From: Diploptera punctata
Lineage: Eukaryota; Arthropoda; Insecta; Blattodea; Blaberidae
NCBI GenBank assembly: GCA_030220185.1
Contig: JASPKZ010007250.1
Coordinates: forward strand, 4,289,501 to 4,353,500
DNA: 64,000 bases
Reading direction: 5' to 3'
Shown here: piece by piece, positions 42,994-53,712 of the stretch
Layout of the letters: each line of letters begins with the position of its first letter
Numbering within the stretch: the first letter of the stretch is position 1
Made by a program: the position numbers and the translations under genes
The notes under the pieces: model-generated
Seen by the model: only the letters and a program-made list of their open reading frames with translations
Databases searched by the model: none
Told to the model about the DNA's origin: nothing

Positions 42994-43545
42994 GTCTGCA
43001 AATAAAATTATGTTTGCAATGCTTTAGGGAGTTAGATATGTCATTTATGTAGATTGAAAAAAGCAAAGGTCCAAGTACCGAACCCTGTGGAACCCCAGCT
43101 TTACGGAAGGACTAAGAAGAACATAATGTATTATTTCCTACAACAGATTGCTGGCGCTCATGAAGGTAGGAATTGAACCATTTCGTGGCACTATCAGAGA
43201 GTAAGCGGTTTTTAAGTTTATGCCAACAATAAGTCCAAGTCTACCGTGTCGAATTGCTTTACTAAAGTCCAGTAATGTAAGAATGGTAAGTTTTCGATTA
43301 TCAGCAGCTTCGCGTATGTCTTCGCAAATATTTAGTAGAGCAGTATTTGTATTGTGTCCTGTCCTGAAGCCTGACTGAAATTGATCTAGAAGGTTGTAAT
43401 CATTTAGGTATTCAGTCAGTTGTTTATGGACTAATCGTTCCAGAGCTTTTGAAAGAGTAGGTAAAATGCTAATGGGTCGAAAGTCGTTCGGGGTTGAGGG
43501 CGTTTTAACTTTAGGCAGTGGACGTACGAGGGCTTGTTTCCACAA
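42985..43545 (-). pseudogene. LINE-G reverse transcriptase, fingers and palm
   Basis: Reads WKQALVRPLPKVKTP, NDFRPISILPTLSKALERLV, FQSGFRTGHNTNTALL and LLDFSKA. A one-base insertion (GCAATTCGAC) then shifts the frame; corrected reading gives [21 protein letters not shown] and IYINDI follow near 43030-43110 and another shift precedes FADD. All catalytic motifs of the family can be recognised, but frameshifts inactivate it. Confidence 0.85.
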
Positions 43546-43932
43546 TGAGGGATATGTAGAAGTTTGTAGTGAGGAGTTAAAAATATGAGTTATAGTAGGT
43601 AGTATAGCTTCGATTATTTATTCAGTAAAGTAATATTATACGGTCAGTTCCTTCTGCTTTGGTTTTTATTCGCATGATGGCTTTCTTTACGTCGTAGTCT
43701 GTAACATATGAGAAGTGGAAATGTTCTCTGTCGGGTTGATTTGTCAGTGATAATTCATTTATTGTTTGTTCTTTATCCTTTGGAGTAGTAGTATTATACC
43801 TGTGAAGTGATTATTGAGTGTGTCCAGGAAACAGGTAATTTGTCTACCTGTGTGTCTTTTCTCCCAATTCCCATTCTATTCAAGTTTTTCCAGATTTCTG
43901 AAGTATTGGTATTTGTTAGGTTGTATAAATGT

Positions 43933-44645
43933 CTAAGTTGTGGCGTTTCTTATAGCTTGATTTGTCTTGTTACGTAACTGTTTATATTGAGTGAGACTTG
44001 TGTCTGTTTTGTTGAGTCTATATTTCTTATGTGCTGCGTCTCTATCAGTCATCAAGTTACGAATTGAAAGAGTCATCCAGGGTGCAGGGCGTCGTTTCAC
44101 GAGTTTAGTTTTTGGTGGGGCATGTCTGTTGTATAATTGTAGTATAAAGTCATTTAGTGTCTCAACTTTTTCATCTACAGAATGCAGCGTCCATATTGAA
44201 TGCCACGGCATCTGCATAGCTTCTTCAATTAGGGTTGCATTGTCTATATGTTTTAAGTCTCTATACGTAATAGTCTTTCGAGTCGGTTTAGGGCACTGCA
44301 GTGAATATGCTAAGAATATAATATCATGTGCTGATATTCCCGGGGCTGGCAGTTGCCCGTGAGTAAGTACTCTGTCTGGATTATTAGTTGCAATTAAGTC
44401 AAGTAACGTCTCAGAGTGATGAGTGTGATGTGTAGGTCGTAGGGGTAGGAGTGTCATATCACAAGCCTGGAACGTAGCCATCAGTTGTTGTGTATGTCTG
44501 TTATCAGTGTCTAGTATATTTATATTAAAGTCGCCCATAACGATAACGTGTTCATATTGTATTCGCGCGTTTTGTAAAGTGGACTCAATTTCAGCGATGG
44601 CTTTTATTTTAGGAGGTTGGTATACTACACAGAGAAGACATTTTT
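43933..44645 (-). pseudogene. LINE-G apurinic-type endonuclease
   Basis: Reads CLLCVVYQPPK, VIVMGDFNINILD (the GDFN metal-binding motif), ETLLDLIATNN and GISAHDIIFLAY (position of the SDH motif, with A for D), then RRPAPWMTLSIRNLM, the linker to the reverse transcriptase. The YQPP and GDFN motifs are intact. The open frame extends upstream into LINE-A (about 12 codons to 44682), which is accidental. The N-terminal third is missing. Confidence 0.85.
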
Positions 44646-44964
44646 TGAATATTCCCCCATTCGCGTCAGATGCCCTGTCCATCGCAGTCTACGAGACTTA
44701 ACTGTTCTTATCAAATCTGGTTTTCCATAAAGATCATATAGCTCACTGTTACATTGTCTTTTCCATTCATCTGTCTGCTTTCTCTCTTTTATCCAACAGT
44801 TTTACTATGTATTTAATACTCGTAAAATGTTCTTCTCCCTTAAAGTAAGAGTCCATGTTTAGCAACCATATAATGTAAATGGTAGAAGAACAGTTTTATA
44901 TATTTACAGTTTAACGTTTTCTGAGAAAAGTTGGGAAGACAAGAGTCACTGTAAGGCGTAAAAA

Positions 44965-45256
44965 TTACAGCTTATTTTCTTTCTACTTTATTTTTTCCTT
45001 TTAGTGTATAGTAGATTAGAGCAGTTATTCATTTGTGCACATATATTATTTTATTAGTTTTAATTTTAATTGTCTTTACTTTTATTGTATTATTAGACAT
45101 TATTTGTATTATTGTTACATTTGACCGATAATTAATTGTTTAATATGTACTATTATTGTATTTTATATATTTAAATGTAACAAATCTTTGTTCTGGTTGT
45201 AGAAGAGAAAGTCACATGCCCTTAACTCCACCAGGCTAAATAAATAAATAAAATAG
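44965..45256 (+). mobile_element. LINE-G type 3' UTR insertion in LINE-A
   Basis: AT-rich, ending CTTAACTCCACCAGGCTAAA and an (AAATA)n tail. It has no coding part. It sits within about 10 bases of the LINE-A position that also holds the insertion at 18517-19029. Confidence 0.75.
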
Positions 45257-45465
45257 AAACATGCATTTCCAGAAATAAGCCAATGTTTAATTCGTTTCTA
45301 CAATTTATTCTTATTTTTAACTATTGCTCCTACATATTTGAATTCAACCATTTCCTCAAATAACAATAATAATAATAATTATATATATGACATGATTAAT
45401 ATAAAATTATAGAATATTCACCTGAAAGGTCCGTCTCCTCAACTTAATTATCATTTAACTGTAGC

Positions 45466-45491
45466 GCTTTCGGGACTTGTCCCATCATCGG
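45466..45491 (-). ncRNA. Hammerhead-like motif, 3' arm
   Basis: On the reverse strand: CCGATGA, T, GGGAC, AA, GTCCC, GAAAGC. Helix II is a perfect 5-bp hairpin between a CTGATGA-like box and GAAA. Deviations: C for T in the second box position and one extra unpaired T. Penelope-like elements are known to carry hammerhead motifs in their terminal repeats, which supports the reading. I could not form a convincing helix I. Confidence 0.5.
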
Positions 45492-45699
45492 CAGGATTCA
45501 AAACTGGTGTTTCACTGAAGATCTGGTAGAGGGGGTTGCATGTATTTGGTTCGTTTTCGTTTATCAGGCTGTCGTTGTGAGCTGCTTTCATGATTTCCAT
45601 CTCTTCGAGTACGTTTATCTTCGCTGGATTATTTTCTCTGTGCATTACTGTTAGGGTGTTTTCAATATTTAACATGTGAAACACCAGTTTTGAATCCTG

Positions 45700-45725
45700 C
45701 CGATGATGGGACAAGTCCCGAAAGC
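45700..45725 (+). ncRNA. Hammerhead-like motif, inverted 5' arm
   Basis: Exact mirror of 45466-45491, in the other arm of the inverted repeat. Confidence 0.5.
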
Positions 45726-45840
45726 GCTACAGTTAAATGATAATTAAGTTGAGGAGACGGACCTTTCAGGTGAATATTCTATAATTTTATATTAATTTTG
45801 AATAAACCTCAACGGAACACATCATGAATCTTATAAAATA

Positions 45841-45945
45841 TATGACATGATAAGAAAAATAAATGCCTGGACGAGATTTGAAGCCGGGCCTCTCGATTTG
45901 TACTCGAGGATGCTATCCATTACACCACCAGACAAATGCAATGCA
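45841..45945 (-). mobile_element. SINE-4 type element
   Basis: On the reverse strand: TGGTGTAATGGATAGCATCC (box A region), GCTTCAAATCTCG (box B) and the fixed tail GCATTTATTTTTCTTATCAT. The arm between the boxes, TCGAGTACAAATCGAG, forms a stem and loop that differs from other copies. Confidence 0.7.
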
Positions 45946-46002
45946 AACACATTTTTCTTACATATATTCTCCATTATTACAAGATGTAGCGAGAACTCGG
46001 TC

Positions 46003-46111
<109 letters not shown>

Positions 46112-46194
46112 AAATATACAAATAAACACAAAAATTGTGCCATTAAAATAGTTATGGAAGCACATACTTCATTTCATCGAATAAAATGAAAACG

Positions 46195-46310
46195 TCCATC
46201 GATCCATCGGCCAGTAGCCGAATTTGAACCCGCAAACCTCGGAACCTGATGCTAGCATGGCAACGAACAGTCCACCGGGAATCCCAATTGCCTTAAAGTA
46301 GAAATATCAA
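46195..46310 (-). mobile_element. tRNA-headed SINE-6 copy
   Basis: On the reverse strand GTTGCCATGCTAGCATC (box A region), GCGGGTTCAAATTCGG (box B) and GGCCGATGGATCGATGG. Related to 8090-8226 downstream of box B. Confidence 0.6.
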
Positions 46311-46814
46311 TAATCTTCTTTAAATCACATTCAAAATCCGACTATTTATTTATTCTAAAGTTATTATTAATTTTATTTTTCAACTTAAATTCATATATAA
46401 TTTGCAATGAATAATTTATTGTGTATAGCTGGAGGGATTAAAATCAGTGTTGGAACGTTAGAGATAATTAATGGTTTTATATTTATAATTAATTAATAAT
46501 TATTGGCATAGTTAGAATACTAACAGTAATTACTGATATCCGTCAAATTAAATTTGCATTTGCTCTTTGTTGATAGATCTGGATTATAAAATAACGACTT
46601 TCAATTTATGTCACATTTACACAAAATGACGTAGGAAGTCACGAATTATTAATTTCAATACAGCCGTAACCTATTCATTCTAAAATAGAATTCCTACTAA
46701 TTTTATCATAAATTTCTTTTGTAATGGATTTACTGTAATTACTGATACAAACATGTTAATTTGATGCTCAAGTTTTTTCTTTGTTTGACCGTATATTTAG
46801 TTTTATTAATGTTT
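46311..46814. other. Unassigned AT-rich DNA
   Basis: Nothing recognised. Confidence 0.5.
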
Positions 46815-47560
46815 ACTAACTAACTAACAATCTCACTGGCTCTTTTCGAACCCGTATATTCATGGCCGCGCGAACATAAGCTCTCCATACAACCCCTGTC
46901 CTGAGCTAATGCTTTCCAGTCATTCCCAGTGCAATCTAATTCCCTCAAATCCTGAATAATGTTATTCCCCCACCTAATTCTTGGTCTACCAACTGGGCGT
47001 TTTCCCTCTGGTTGTCCTACAAGAAGCTTCCATGCATCTCTTTCATCCCCCATAGTGTCACATGTCCTGCCCATCGCAGTGTACGAGATTAAACTGTTTT
47101 GAATATATCTGGCTTCCTATACATATCATGTATCTCATATTATAAAGGTTTCTCCATTCACCTATATTTCATCTCTTTTTGGCCCAAAAATATTTCTAAG
47201 AAGTTTGTTCTCAAATACTCGTAATCTCATTTCCTCCCTTAAAATAAGAGTCCATTTTTCAAATCCATATAATATAACTGGTAGAATAACAGTTTTATAT
47301 ATTTTCAGTTTAACGTTTTTTGAAAGAAGTTGCGACGACAAGAGTGCCTGTAATGCATAATAGCATGCACTTTCAGAATTGAGCCTATGTTTGATTTCCT
47401 TGTGCATCTCATTCCTATTTGTAATTATTGTTTCTAGACTCTTGAAATCAGCCACTTCTTCAAAATTTCCTTCATTTGTCTTCTTCCAGTCCCAATTTCA
47501 TAGTGCTACTCAATAGAGTGTGCGTGTTGGCCCATAGTATCTCTTATTAAATTTAAGACT
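46815..47560 (-). pseudogene. LINE-A copy
   Basis: Reverse strand: EVADFKSLETIITNRNEMHK, HRLNSESACYYALQAL, LLSKNVKLKIYKTVILPVI, LYGFEKWTLILREEMRLRVF, ENKLLRNIFGPKRDE, GDERDAWKLLVGQPEGKRPV, ELDCTGNDWKALAQDRG. The YGCETW box reads YGFEKW. The 47495-47560 part comes from a more upstream segment, indicating a deletion. Confidence 0.85.
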
Positions 47561-48425
47561 ACTGTATATAAACAGTTATGTCTGTTATATTTATAATAAT
47601 CATAACTTTTGTAAGTTCGCCATATATACTTCATTCATAATGAACTAACCAATTAACTTACTGACACAATCGAACATGGGTGTTTATGGCCTCTCCAACA
47701 TAAGCTTTACAAATACCCCCTATATGATTTACCTTCCTTAAATCATTCTTAGAGCTATTCTCCCACCTCATTCTTGGGCTACCTACTGGGCGCTTTTACC
47801 TCGGGTTTTCCTACAAGAAATTTCCATGCTCCTCTTTCATTCCCCATTCGTGGCACATGTCCTGCCCATCGCAGTCTACGAGACTTAACCGTTCTCATTA
47901 TATCTGGCTTCCTATAAAGACCATGTAGTTCTCTGTTATGTAGTCTTCTCCATTCACCTGTCTATTCATTTTCTTTGGTTCAAAAATTTTCCTAAGAACC
48001 TTATTCTCAAATTCTCGTAATCTATTTTCCTCCCTTAAAGTATGAGTCCATGTTTCGCATCCATATAATATAACTGATCAAAATTTTAAAGAATTTTAGG
48101 GTTAATACATTCTATCTTCAAGCCACAGTTAATCCAAAGACATTCAAGACTAAAAGTGTATAAAACACTGGCTCTTCCAACTCTTTTGTATGGTAGCGAA
48201 GTATGGATGTTGACAGAGAAGGATATACAGAAACTTAGATCTGCTGAAATGAGATACCTTCGGAGGACTGCAGGATACATACTACTAGATCACAAAAAAA
48301 AATGAAGACATCTTAGATGAATTACGCATGGAAACTTTAGAAAACAAAATTTCTGATTATAATTCAAAATGGATGCAACATGTTCATCGAATGGAAAATC
48401 ACAGGATACCCAAACAAATGTTAAG

Positions 48426-48547
48426 AACACAATTCATAATTTGTTAACATGTCTGAAGAAGGTACAGTGTACCGAAACAGCTCTCACTGAATTATATAAT
48501 AAATATGAAAATCAAATAAAACTACGTTTTATTTTTATTTAATTAAT
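48426..48547 (+). mobile_element. 122-bp insertion with hammerhead-like motif, inside LINE-B
   Basis: AAATGTTAAG (48416-48425) is repeated as AAATGTCAAG (48548-48557). Without it the LINE-B frame is continuous. The insert has the motif at 48453-48478 and an AT-rich tail. It looks like the 5'-truncated 3' end of a Penelope-like or similar ribozyme-bearing retroelement. Confidence 0.7.
48453..48478 (+). ncRNA. Hammerhead-like motif
   Basis: CTGAAGA, A, GGTAC, AGT, GTACC, GAAAC. The first box fits CTGANGA exactly and helix II is a perfect 5-bp hairpin. One extra A separates the box from helix II. Helices I and III are not obvious. Confidence 0.5.
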
Positions 48548-49194
48548 AAATGTCAAGATATCGACCTGCAGGAAGAAGAATACCAGGACGTCCACTCAAA
48601 AGACTTCTGGATGGTGTTTCTCTTGAGGCCGAAACAGGTCAACAAATGGCCTAAATTCGTGAATGTACTATGATGATGATGATGATGATATAACTGGGAG
48701 AATAACAGTTTCATATATTTTAAGTTTAACTTTTTTGACAGAAGTTTGGGCCGATAAGTGTCCCTGTAATGCAGCATAGCATGAATTTCTTAGTGTTACT
48801 CAGTAGTGTGTGCGTGTTGGCCTTTAGTATCTCCTCGCTATCGGCCAGTAGTACTACACCATCAGCATAAACTAACAGTTTATTAATACTATTGAGTTGT
48901 AGGCCTTCTTCATCCTCTAAAGGTTTGATGGCATGCTCTAATACAAAATTAAATAGTAGAGGAGATAGTGCATCTCCTTGCTTCAACACATTGTGGATTT
49001 CAAAAGTATCCGAAAACTGTTTGCCTACACGCACCCTACTCTTTGTGCCATTTAGATACATTCGTATAAGTATTATTCCTACGTATTTTAATTTAGTTAT
49101 TTCTTCAAAATGTCCCTCATTTGTCATTAATTGTCCATTTCCATTATATAATCTAATCAATAAGTAAATTACATTTAATTAATTTTACAATCAA

Positions 49195-49270
49195 AATTTT
49201 CAACCTCGCCTGGTATCGAATTCAGGCCCGCTAGTCAGGAAGCAGGTATGCTTATTAACTGAACTGTATA
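49195..49270 (-). mobile_element. tRNA-like element (SINE-4 type head)
   Basis: On the reverse strand, CAGTTAATAAGCATACC (box A-like) and GAATTCGATACC (box B-like) are spaced as in tRNA. The fixed tail is not evident. Confidence 0.45.
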
Positions 49271-49817
49271 TTTGTTAGATGTAGAATACAAGCAGTTCTC
49301 GTATGAGATTCATATTTTTAATACATCTTTAGATCTGAGATGAATATATATTCCGATACTCCTATGTCACTGTATGTTTATAGAAGTGATTTGTTTTCTA
49401 ACTAACTCTAGTAAAACATCAGAAATGAAGCGGATTGTTTTTGTAAAAAAAAAGCATCATGTATAGTTTATGTGCATGCATCCAATGTATATCACAAATG
49501 AGAACTCGGTTCATTAATGTATACATTGTTATACGCTTCTGTCAACGTATGTCCCACGAGAAAAATGGCGTGCCATGAAGAGAGGGCAGTCAAGTTGATT
49601 TTCAATATCCTCTCTGTTGATAAACTGTAACAGGACGAATATGAATACGTTTCATGATACATTGTGTTTTATTTCCCGGTGTTCACACGAAAAACTCTAA
49701 AATATAGAGAAGATTGTCCATTCTCTGTGTCATACATGTCAAAAATAAAAATCTGGCTTTCAACATATCAATAAATTTAAACAGCTTTTGTATTCTCGTT
49801 TTATAAGCGAAAACAAG
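49271..49817. other. Unassigned DNA
   Basis: Nothing recognised. Confidence 0.5.
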
Positions 49818-50385
49818 TAACTGTCTAACTAACTCACTAGCACTATTGAACCCGTAGGTTCATGGCCGCGCGGACATAAGCTCTCTATATATTCCCATCC
49901 TAAACTGTTTTTTTTTTCAATCATCCTCTGTATAATCTACTTTCCTCAAATCATAGTTAATGCTTCTCTCCCACCTCATTCCTGGTCTACCAACTGGGCG
50001 TTTTTCAACAAGAAGCTTCAATGCATATCTTTCATTTCCCACTCGTGCCACATGTCCTGCCTACCGCAGTCTACAAGACTTAACTGTTCTTTTTATTATT
50101 ATTTCTGGCTTCCTATAAAGTCCATGTAGCACACTGTTATGTAGTGATCTCCATTCAGCCGTCTGTTCATCTTTCTTTCGTCCAAATATTTTTCTGTGAA
50201 CTTTAATTTCAAACACTCGTAATATACGTTCATCGTTTAAAGAAAGAGTCCAAGTTTCGCATCCATATAATATAACTGGTAGAATAATAGTTTTATATAT
50301 TTTCAATTTAACATTTTTGAAAGGACTTGGGGCGACTAGAGTCTCTGCAATGCATAATAACATTCATTTCCAGAAGTGAGAAGAA
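49818..50385 (-). pseudogene. LINE-A copy
   Basis: Reverse strand keeps NVKLKIYKTIILPVILYG, CETWTLSLNDERILRVFEIK, VHRKIFGRKKDEQTAEW and the 3' end with (GTTA)n. The YGCETW box is intact here. One deletion removes part of the GKPEGKRP region. It faces LINE-A at 50436. Confidence 0.85.
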
Positions 50386-50471
50386 TTGACAGAATTAAAA
50401 TAACTAATATCAATAATTAAAAAACAGGAATACGGTACATGTGCTCAATTCTGGAAATACATGCTAATATA

Positions 50472-51981
50472 CAGGGTGGACCGCTCGAATGGACCTAATT
50501 TCAATTGCTTGTTACTGGCAAACGGTTGAAGATAGAAACTTAAAACAACGTTCATATTACAGAAAAACTCACCAAGTTTTGATATCCAGATCACCACATC
50601 TCTATATGAGCCCCAGCAGTCACTGTGACGATATCAAAGCGATGAACAATTTCTTGCCAAGTACGTTGGAGTATGTCTTCTGGAATGTTCTCAATAGCCT
50701 CTATGATGCGCTCACGAAGATCACGAAGGTCTTTGACTGGGGTGGTGTAAACTTTATCTTTGACATAGCCCCAGAGAAAGAATCCAGTGGTGTTAAATCG
50801 GGAGATCTCGGGGGCCACGCGATTGGTCCTCCCCTACCAATCCAACGGCCAGGGAAAATGTTGTCCAAAGTCGTACGAACTTCATTGGACCAGTGGGGAG
50901 GAGCACCATCTTGCTGGAAAACGATGTTAGGCTGCAGTTGTTCAATTTGTGGAAAGAAGAACTGCTCCAGCATGTCAAGATATGTGGTACCACGAACAGT
51001 TTTCTCGGCGAAGAAAAAAACGGTCCAATGACCTTATTATGTGACAAACTGCACCAAACATTCATCTTCGGACTATCACGAACATGCTCTTGAATAGCGT
51101 GAGGATTCTCCGATCCCCAGATCCGCACATTATGCCGGTTTACCTTGCCTGACAAATGGAAAGTGGCTTCGTCCGAGAAGAAAATCTTGGTCATGAAGTC
51201 AGGATCAGCGCCGAGACGGTCCAGCATCGTATTGGCGAATTCCACTCGTTTCGGCATGTCATTCGGCTCCAGACGTTGCACTAACTGCACTTTATATGCG
51301 TGCAGTTTGAGGCGTTTGTGGACAATCCGTTGTAATGTCGATTTTGGTATTTGAAGTTCCCGCGAAGCTCTTCTTAATGACTTCCGGGGGCTTCGCTCAA
51401 ATGCGGCTTGAACATTTGCTACCATTTCATCGGATGCTCTGCGACCACCACCATGCTTCTTCAACACAGATCCTGTAGCTAATAATGTATCACGCCACTT
51501 CTTTATGCTTCTAGCAGTTGGAGCATCACGGTTAAACACACGCCGGAACTCCCTTTGAACTCTAATGATTGATTTAAACTCCGCATACCACAAAACAGCT
51601 TGCGCTTTCATCTGCGGAGTCGCCATTTTCACAAACAATTAAATCTAAGAACGAGAAACGTATCTTTGTGCCATCTACCGACAGGATTCGAAACTTGGTG
51701 AGTTTTTCTGTACTATGAACGTTGTTTTAAGTTTCTATCTTCAACCGTTTGCCAGTAACAAGCAACTGAAATTAGGTCCAGCTTGCGCTTTCATCTGCGG
51801 TGTCGCCATTTTCACAAACAATTAAATCTAAGAACGAGAAACGTATCTTTGTGCCATCTACCGACAGGATTCGAAACTTGGTGAGTTTTTCTGTACTATG
51901 AACGTTGTTTTAAGTTTCTATCTTCAACCGTTTGCCAGTAACAAGCAATTGAAATTAGGTCCATTCGAGCGGTCCACCCTG
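50472..51981 (-). mobile_element. mariner-like transposon, 1.5 kb
   Basis: TA on both sides (50470-50471 and 51982-51983). The terminal inverted repeats start CAGGGTGGACCGCTCGAATG and extend over 80 bases. A 183-bp segment next to the right terminal repeat is duplicated in tandem (51596-51778 and 51779-51961), so the right terminal repeat region occurs twice. It encodes a nearly complete transposase with two frameshifts. Confidence 0.92.
50591..51626 (-). pseudogene. mariner-like transposase, two frameshifts
   Basis: The start MATPQMKAQAVLWYAEFKS has the first helix-turn-helix; GSVLKKHGGGRRASDEMVA is the linker to the second, with KSLRRASRELQIPKSTLQRI. Catalytic motifs: IFFSDEATFHLSG, VFQQDGAPPH and SPDLTPLD. 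Counting from D in QQD to D in PLD gives 41 residues between, so DD41D, as in the rosa group. Frame changes lie in a T-run near 51018 and exactly after PLD near 50765, where FFLWGYVKD continues. It ends GAHIEMW. Length of about 345 codons is normal. Otherwise well preserved. Confidence 0.9.
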
Positions 51982-52506
51982 TACACTGCAGAGATTCTTG
52001 TCTCAGCTTTTATTAAAAAATCATTAAACTGAAAATATATAAAACTGTTATTCTCCCAGTGATATTATATGGATGCGAAACATGGACTCTAAGAGAGAAG
52101 AAAATATCACGAGTATTTGAGAATAAAGCTCTTAGGAACATTAGACAAAAGAAAGATGTGCAGATGCGTGATTGGAGGAGACTGCATAGAAGTGAGATTA
52201 TATGATCTTTATAGGAAAAGAGATATAATAAGAACAGTTAAGTCTCAGACTATGATGGGGAAGACATTTGGCAAGAATGGTAGAATGATAGAGGGGCTTG
52301 CAAACTCCTTATAGAAATACCAGAGGGAAAGCGTCCATTACATAGGTCAAAATGATGTTGAAGAATAATATTAACCATAATTTGAGGGAATTTGATTTTA
52401 CAGGGGATGATTGGAAAATATTGACTCAGGATAGGGATGTATGGAGAGATTTTACGTCTGCGCGGCCATGATGATAGTTTCATAGTGAAAGTGAGTTAGT
52501 TAGCCA

Positions 52507-52537
<31 letters not shown>

Positions 52538-52645
52538 TATTATTATTATTATTATTATCATTATTACTATTTTATAATAATTATTATCATTATCATTTCC
52601 ATTATCATTAATATAATTATAATTTTGATCATCATTATCAACATC

Positions 52646-52684
<39 letters not shown>
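52507..52684. repeat. (ATT)n/(TCA)n microsatellites
   Basis: Interrupted trinucleotide runs leading up to LINE-K. Confidence 0.9.
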
Positions 52685-52685
<1 letters not shown>

Positions 52686-53219
52686 CACCTTTGCCGGTCC
52701 CAAGTCCGGATGGGAGAGGAGGAGAAGGAGGAGTAAAACCTCGTTAAAAAACCTAGATTCAGCTGGCCCGGCTGATAGTACCTCGTGAGGGTCCCTAGCC
52801 AGGGTTACGGTGAAGACTTCAACGGTGGATGCAGCAGAATAGGTGATCTACGGTATAGGTGCAGGCGGCGGACGAGGCAATAAAGGGTGGATCAGACTCT
52901 TAGCTGCAGTGATAACAACTCGTCTATGGTGGACTCTAGAAAGAGTCTCTGGTCCTCCAGGTTGGGGGATGATTCTATTGGCCAGCTCTTCATACATTGT
53001 AAAAAAACTTAATGCTAAAAAAACGAAAATATATAATGGATACTTCCTGGAAAAGTGAAACGTGGTAGACCAAAGCCAACGTGGATAAAGGGAATTCAAG
53101 AAAACATGAAGAAGAGAAAATTGAAAGAAGCAAACACGCAAGATCGGAAAGTGTGGAAGAAAAAAGTGGTATATTTTGGTTGAGGTTACCTATGTATATA
53201 ACAGTAACAATCCTGAAAA

Positions 53220-53290
<71 letters not shown>
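52685..53290 (+). mobile_element. LINE-K, probable internally deleted LINE
   Basis: A GC-rich block (CCACCTTTGCCGGTCCC, then GGGTCCCTAGCCAGGG) of about 330 bases has no frame. It is followed by the C-terminal peptide KRGRPKPTWIKGIQENMKKR, KLKEANTQDRKVWKKKV, a stop and a long (ATT)n tail (53219-53290). The basic GRP motif and tail mark the 3' end of an RTE-like LINE, so the GC-rich block is likely its 5' end, with the middle missing. Confidence 0.6.
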
Positions 53291-53292
<2 letters not shown>

Positions 53293-53334
53293 TTTTTATG
53301 TACTATGATGATGATGATGATATTTTTTATTATT

Positions 53335-53712
53335 ATTGAAAGACGCTCAACTGGACATTCTAAATTGGAAAAAAAAAATCAGAATTACAATCATCAGACA
53401 ACAAATGAAAGTCCAAAATTCAATACTAGATTTTGTGAGATACTGACAGCTAGAATGGTATTGTCATACATGTAGAATACCAGAGACTAGATTACCTAGA
53501 AAAGCTTTGGAATGATTCCACCGGGAAAGGAATGAGAGGTCAACCTAGATTTAAATGGTTGGATGATATAAGAAGAGGTATGAGGGAGCTAGGTCTGGAA
53601 CAATTGGAATGGGAAGATGGAGAAGAATGGAGAAAGAAGAAAAAATTTAAAACGCTTTGGGAACAGGAAGATGTTTTATTACATTGTAAACCTGTTTATA
53701 AAAAATATTGAA
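53335..53712 (+). pseudogene. LINE C-terminal fragment (LINE-L)
   Basis: Broken frames read RRSTGHSKLEK, then GKGMRGQPRFKWLDDIRRGM, RELGLEQLEWEDGEEWRKKK and KPVYKKY before a stop. This is the basic tail followed by an acidic/Trp stretch, normal for RTE-like C-termini. Confidence 0.7.

Larger units (their letters stand above)
41711..44650 (-). mobile_element. LINE-G, 2.9-kb copy
   Basis: A Jockey-superfamily non-LTR element (CR1/L2-like), 5'-truncated in the endonuclease. Order on the reverse strand: endonuclease, reverse transcriptase, C-terminal domain, 3' UTR ending CTCCACCAGGCTAAATAAAT and an (AAATCTT)n tail. Frameshifts break the second frame into pieces. The host is LINE-A. Confidence 0.88.
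41493..45365 (-). pseudogene. LINE-A host, split by two LINE-G type insertions
   Basis: Parts: 41493-41710, 44651-44964 and 45257-45365. Joined, the reverse strand covers GNFEEMVEFKYV, the KVKLKIYKTVL region, ENTKQQ-like, DQMEKTM, LYDLYGKPDLIRTVK and the 3' end with (GTTA)n. Heavily diverged. Confidence 0.8.
45385..45838 (-). mobile_element. Penelope-like element relic with inverted arms
   Basis: 45400-45515 and 45676-45790 are inverted copies of about 115 bases (AATATTCACCTGAAAGG ... AAAACTGGTGTTTCAC). Between them the reverse strand codes for ENTLTVMHRENNPAKINVLE, EMEIMKAAHNDSLINENEPN and CNPLYQIF, the C-terminal end of a GIY-YIG endonuclease as at 5474-5965. Inverted terminal pieces are a known feature of Penelope-like copies. 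Reverse transcriptase is absent. Confidence 0.72.
48077..48687 (+). mobile_element. LINE-B copy, 5'-truncated, with target duplication
   Basis: ATATAACTG at 48068-48076 recurs at 48688-48696. Reads QRHSRLKVYKTLALPTLLYG, SEVWMLTEKDIQKLRSAEMR, YLRRTAGYILLDHKK, then MQHVHRMENHRIPKQML. After a small insertion it continues YRPAGRRIPGRPLKRLLDGV, SLEAETGQQMA, stop, (GAT)n. Opposite orientation to its LINE-A host. Confidence 0.88.
47645..49165 (-). pseudogene. LINE-A copy, split by LINE-B; rearranged order
   Basis: Parts 47645-48076 and 48697-49165. The first has the C-terminal end. The second reads YNGNGQLMTNEGHFEEI, then RMYLNGTKSRVRVGKQFSDT, NVLKQGDALSPLLFNFVLEH and KLLVYADGVVLLADSEEI, then NSCYAALQ-type sequence. 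The catalytic YADD box is YADG, so the enzyme would be dead. The NGQLMTNEG segment lies upstream of the palm, although it is normally downstream of YADD. Confidence 0.82.
50436..52500 (+). pseudogene. LINE-A copy, split by mariner
   Basis: The left piece is 50436-50471 and the right piece 51982-52500. The mariner sits at a TA in the codons after NSGN. The right piece has ENKALRN, HDLREFD-like and DDWKILTQDRDVWRDF-like sequence with many breaks, and a GTTA tail. Confidence 0.8.

Noticed and set aside
44646..44682. Start of the LINE-G endonuclease frame at 44682
   Set aside because: The first 12 codons lie in the LINE-A host, reversed. The real element is truncated and begins near 44650.
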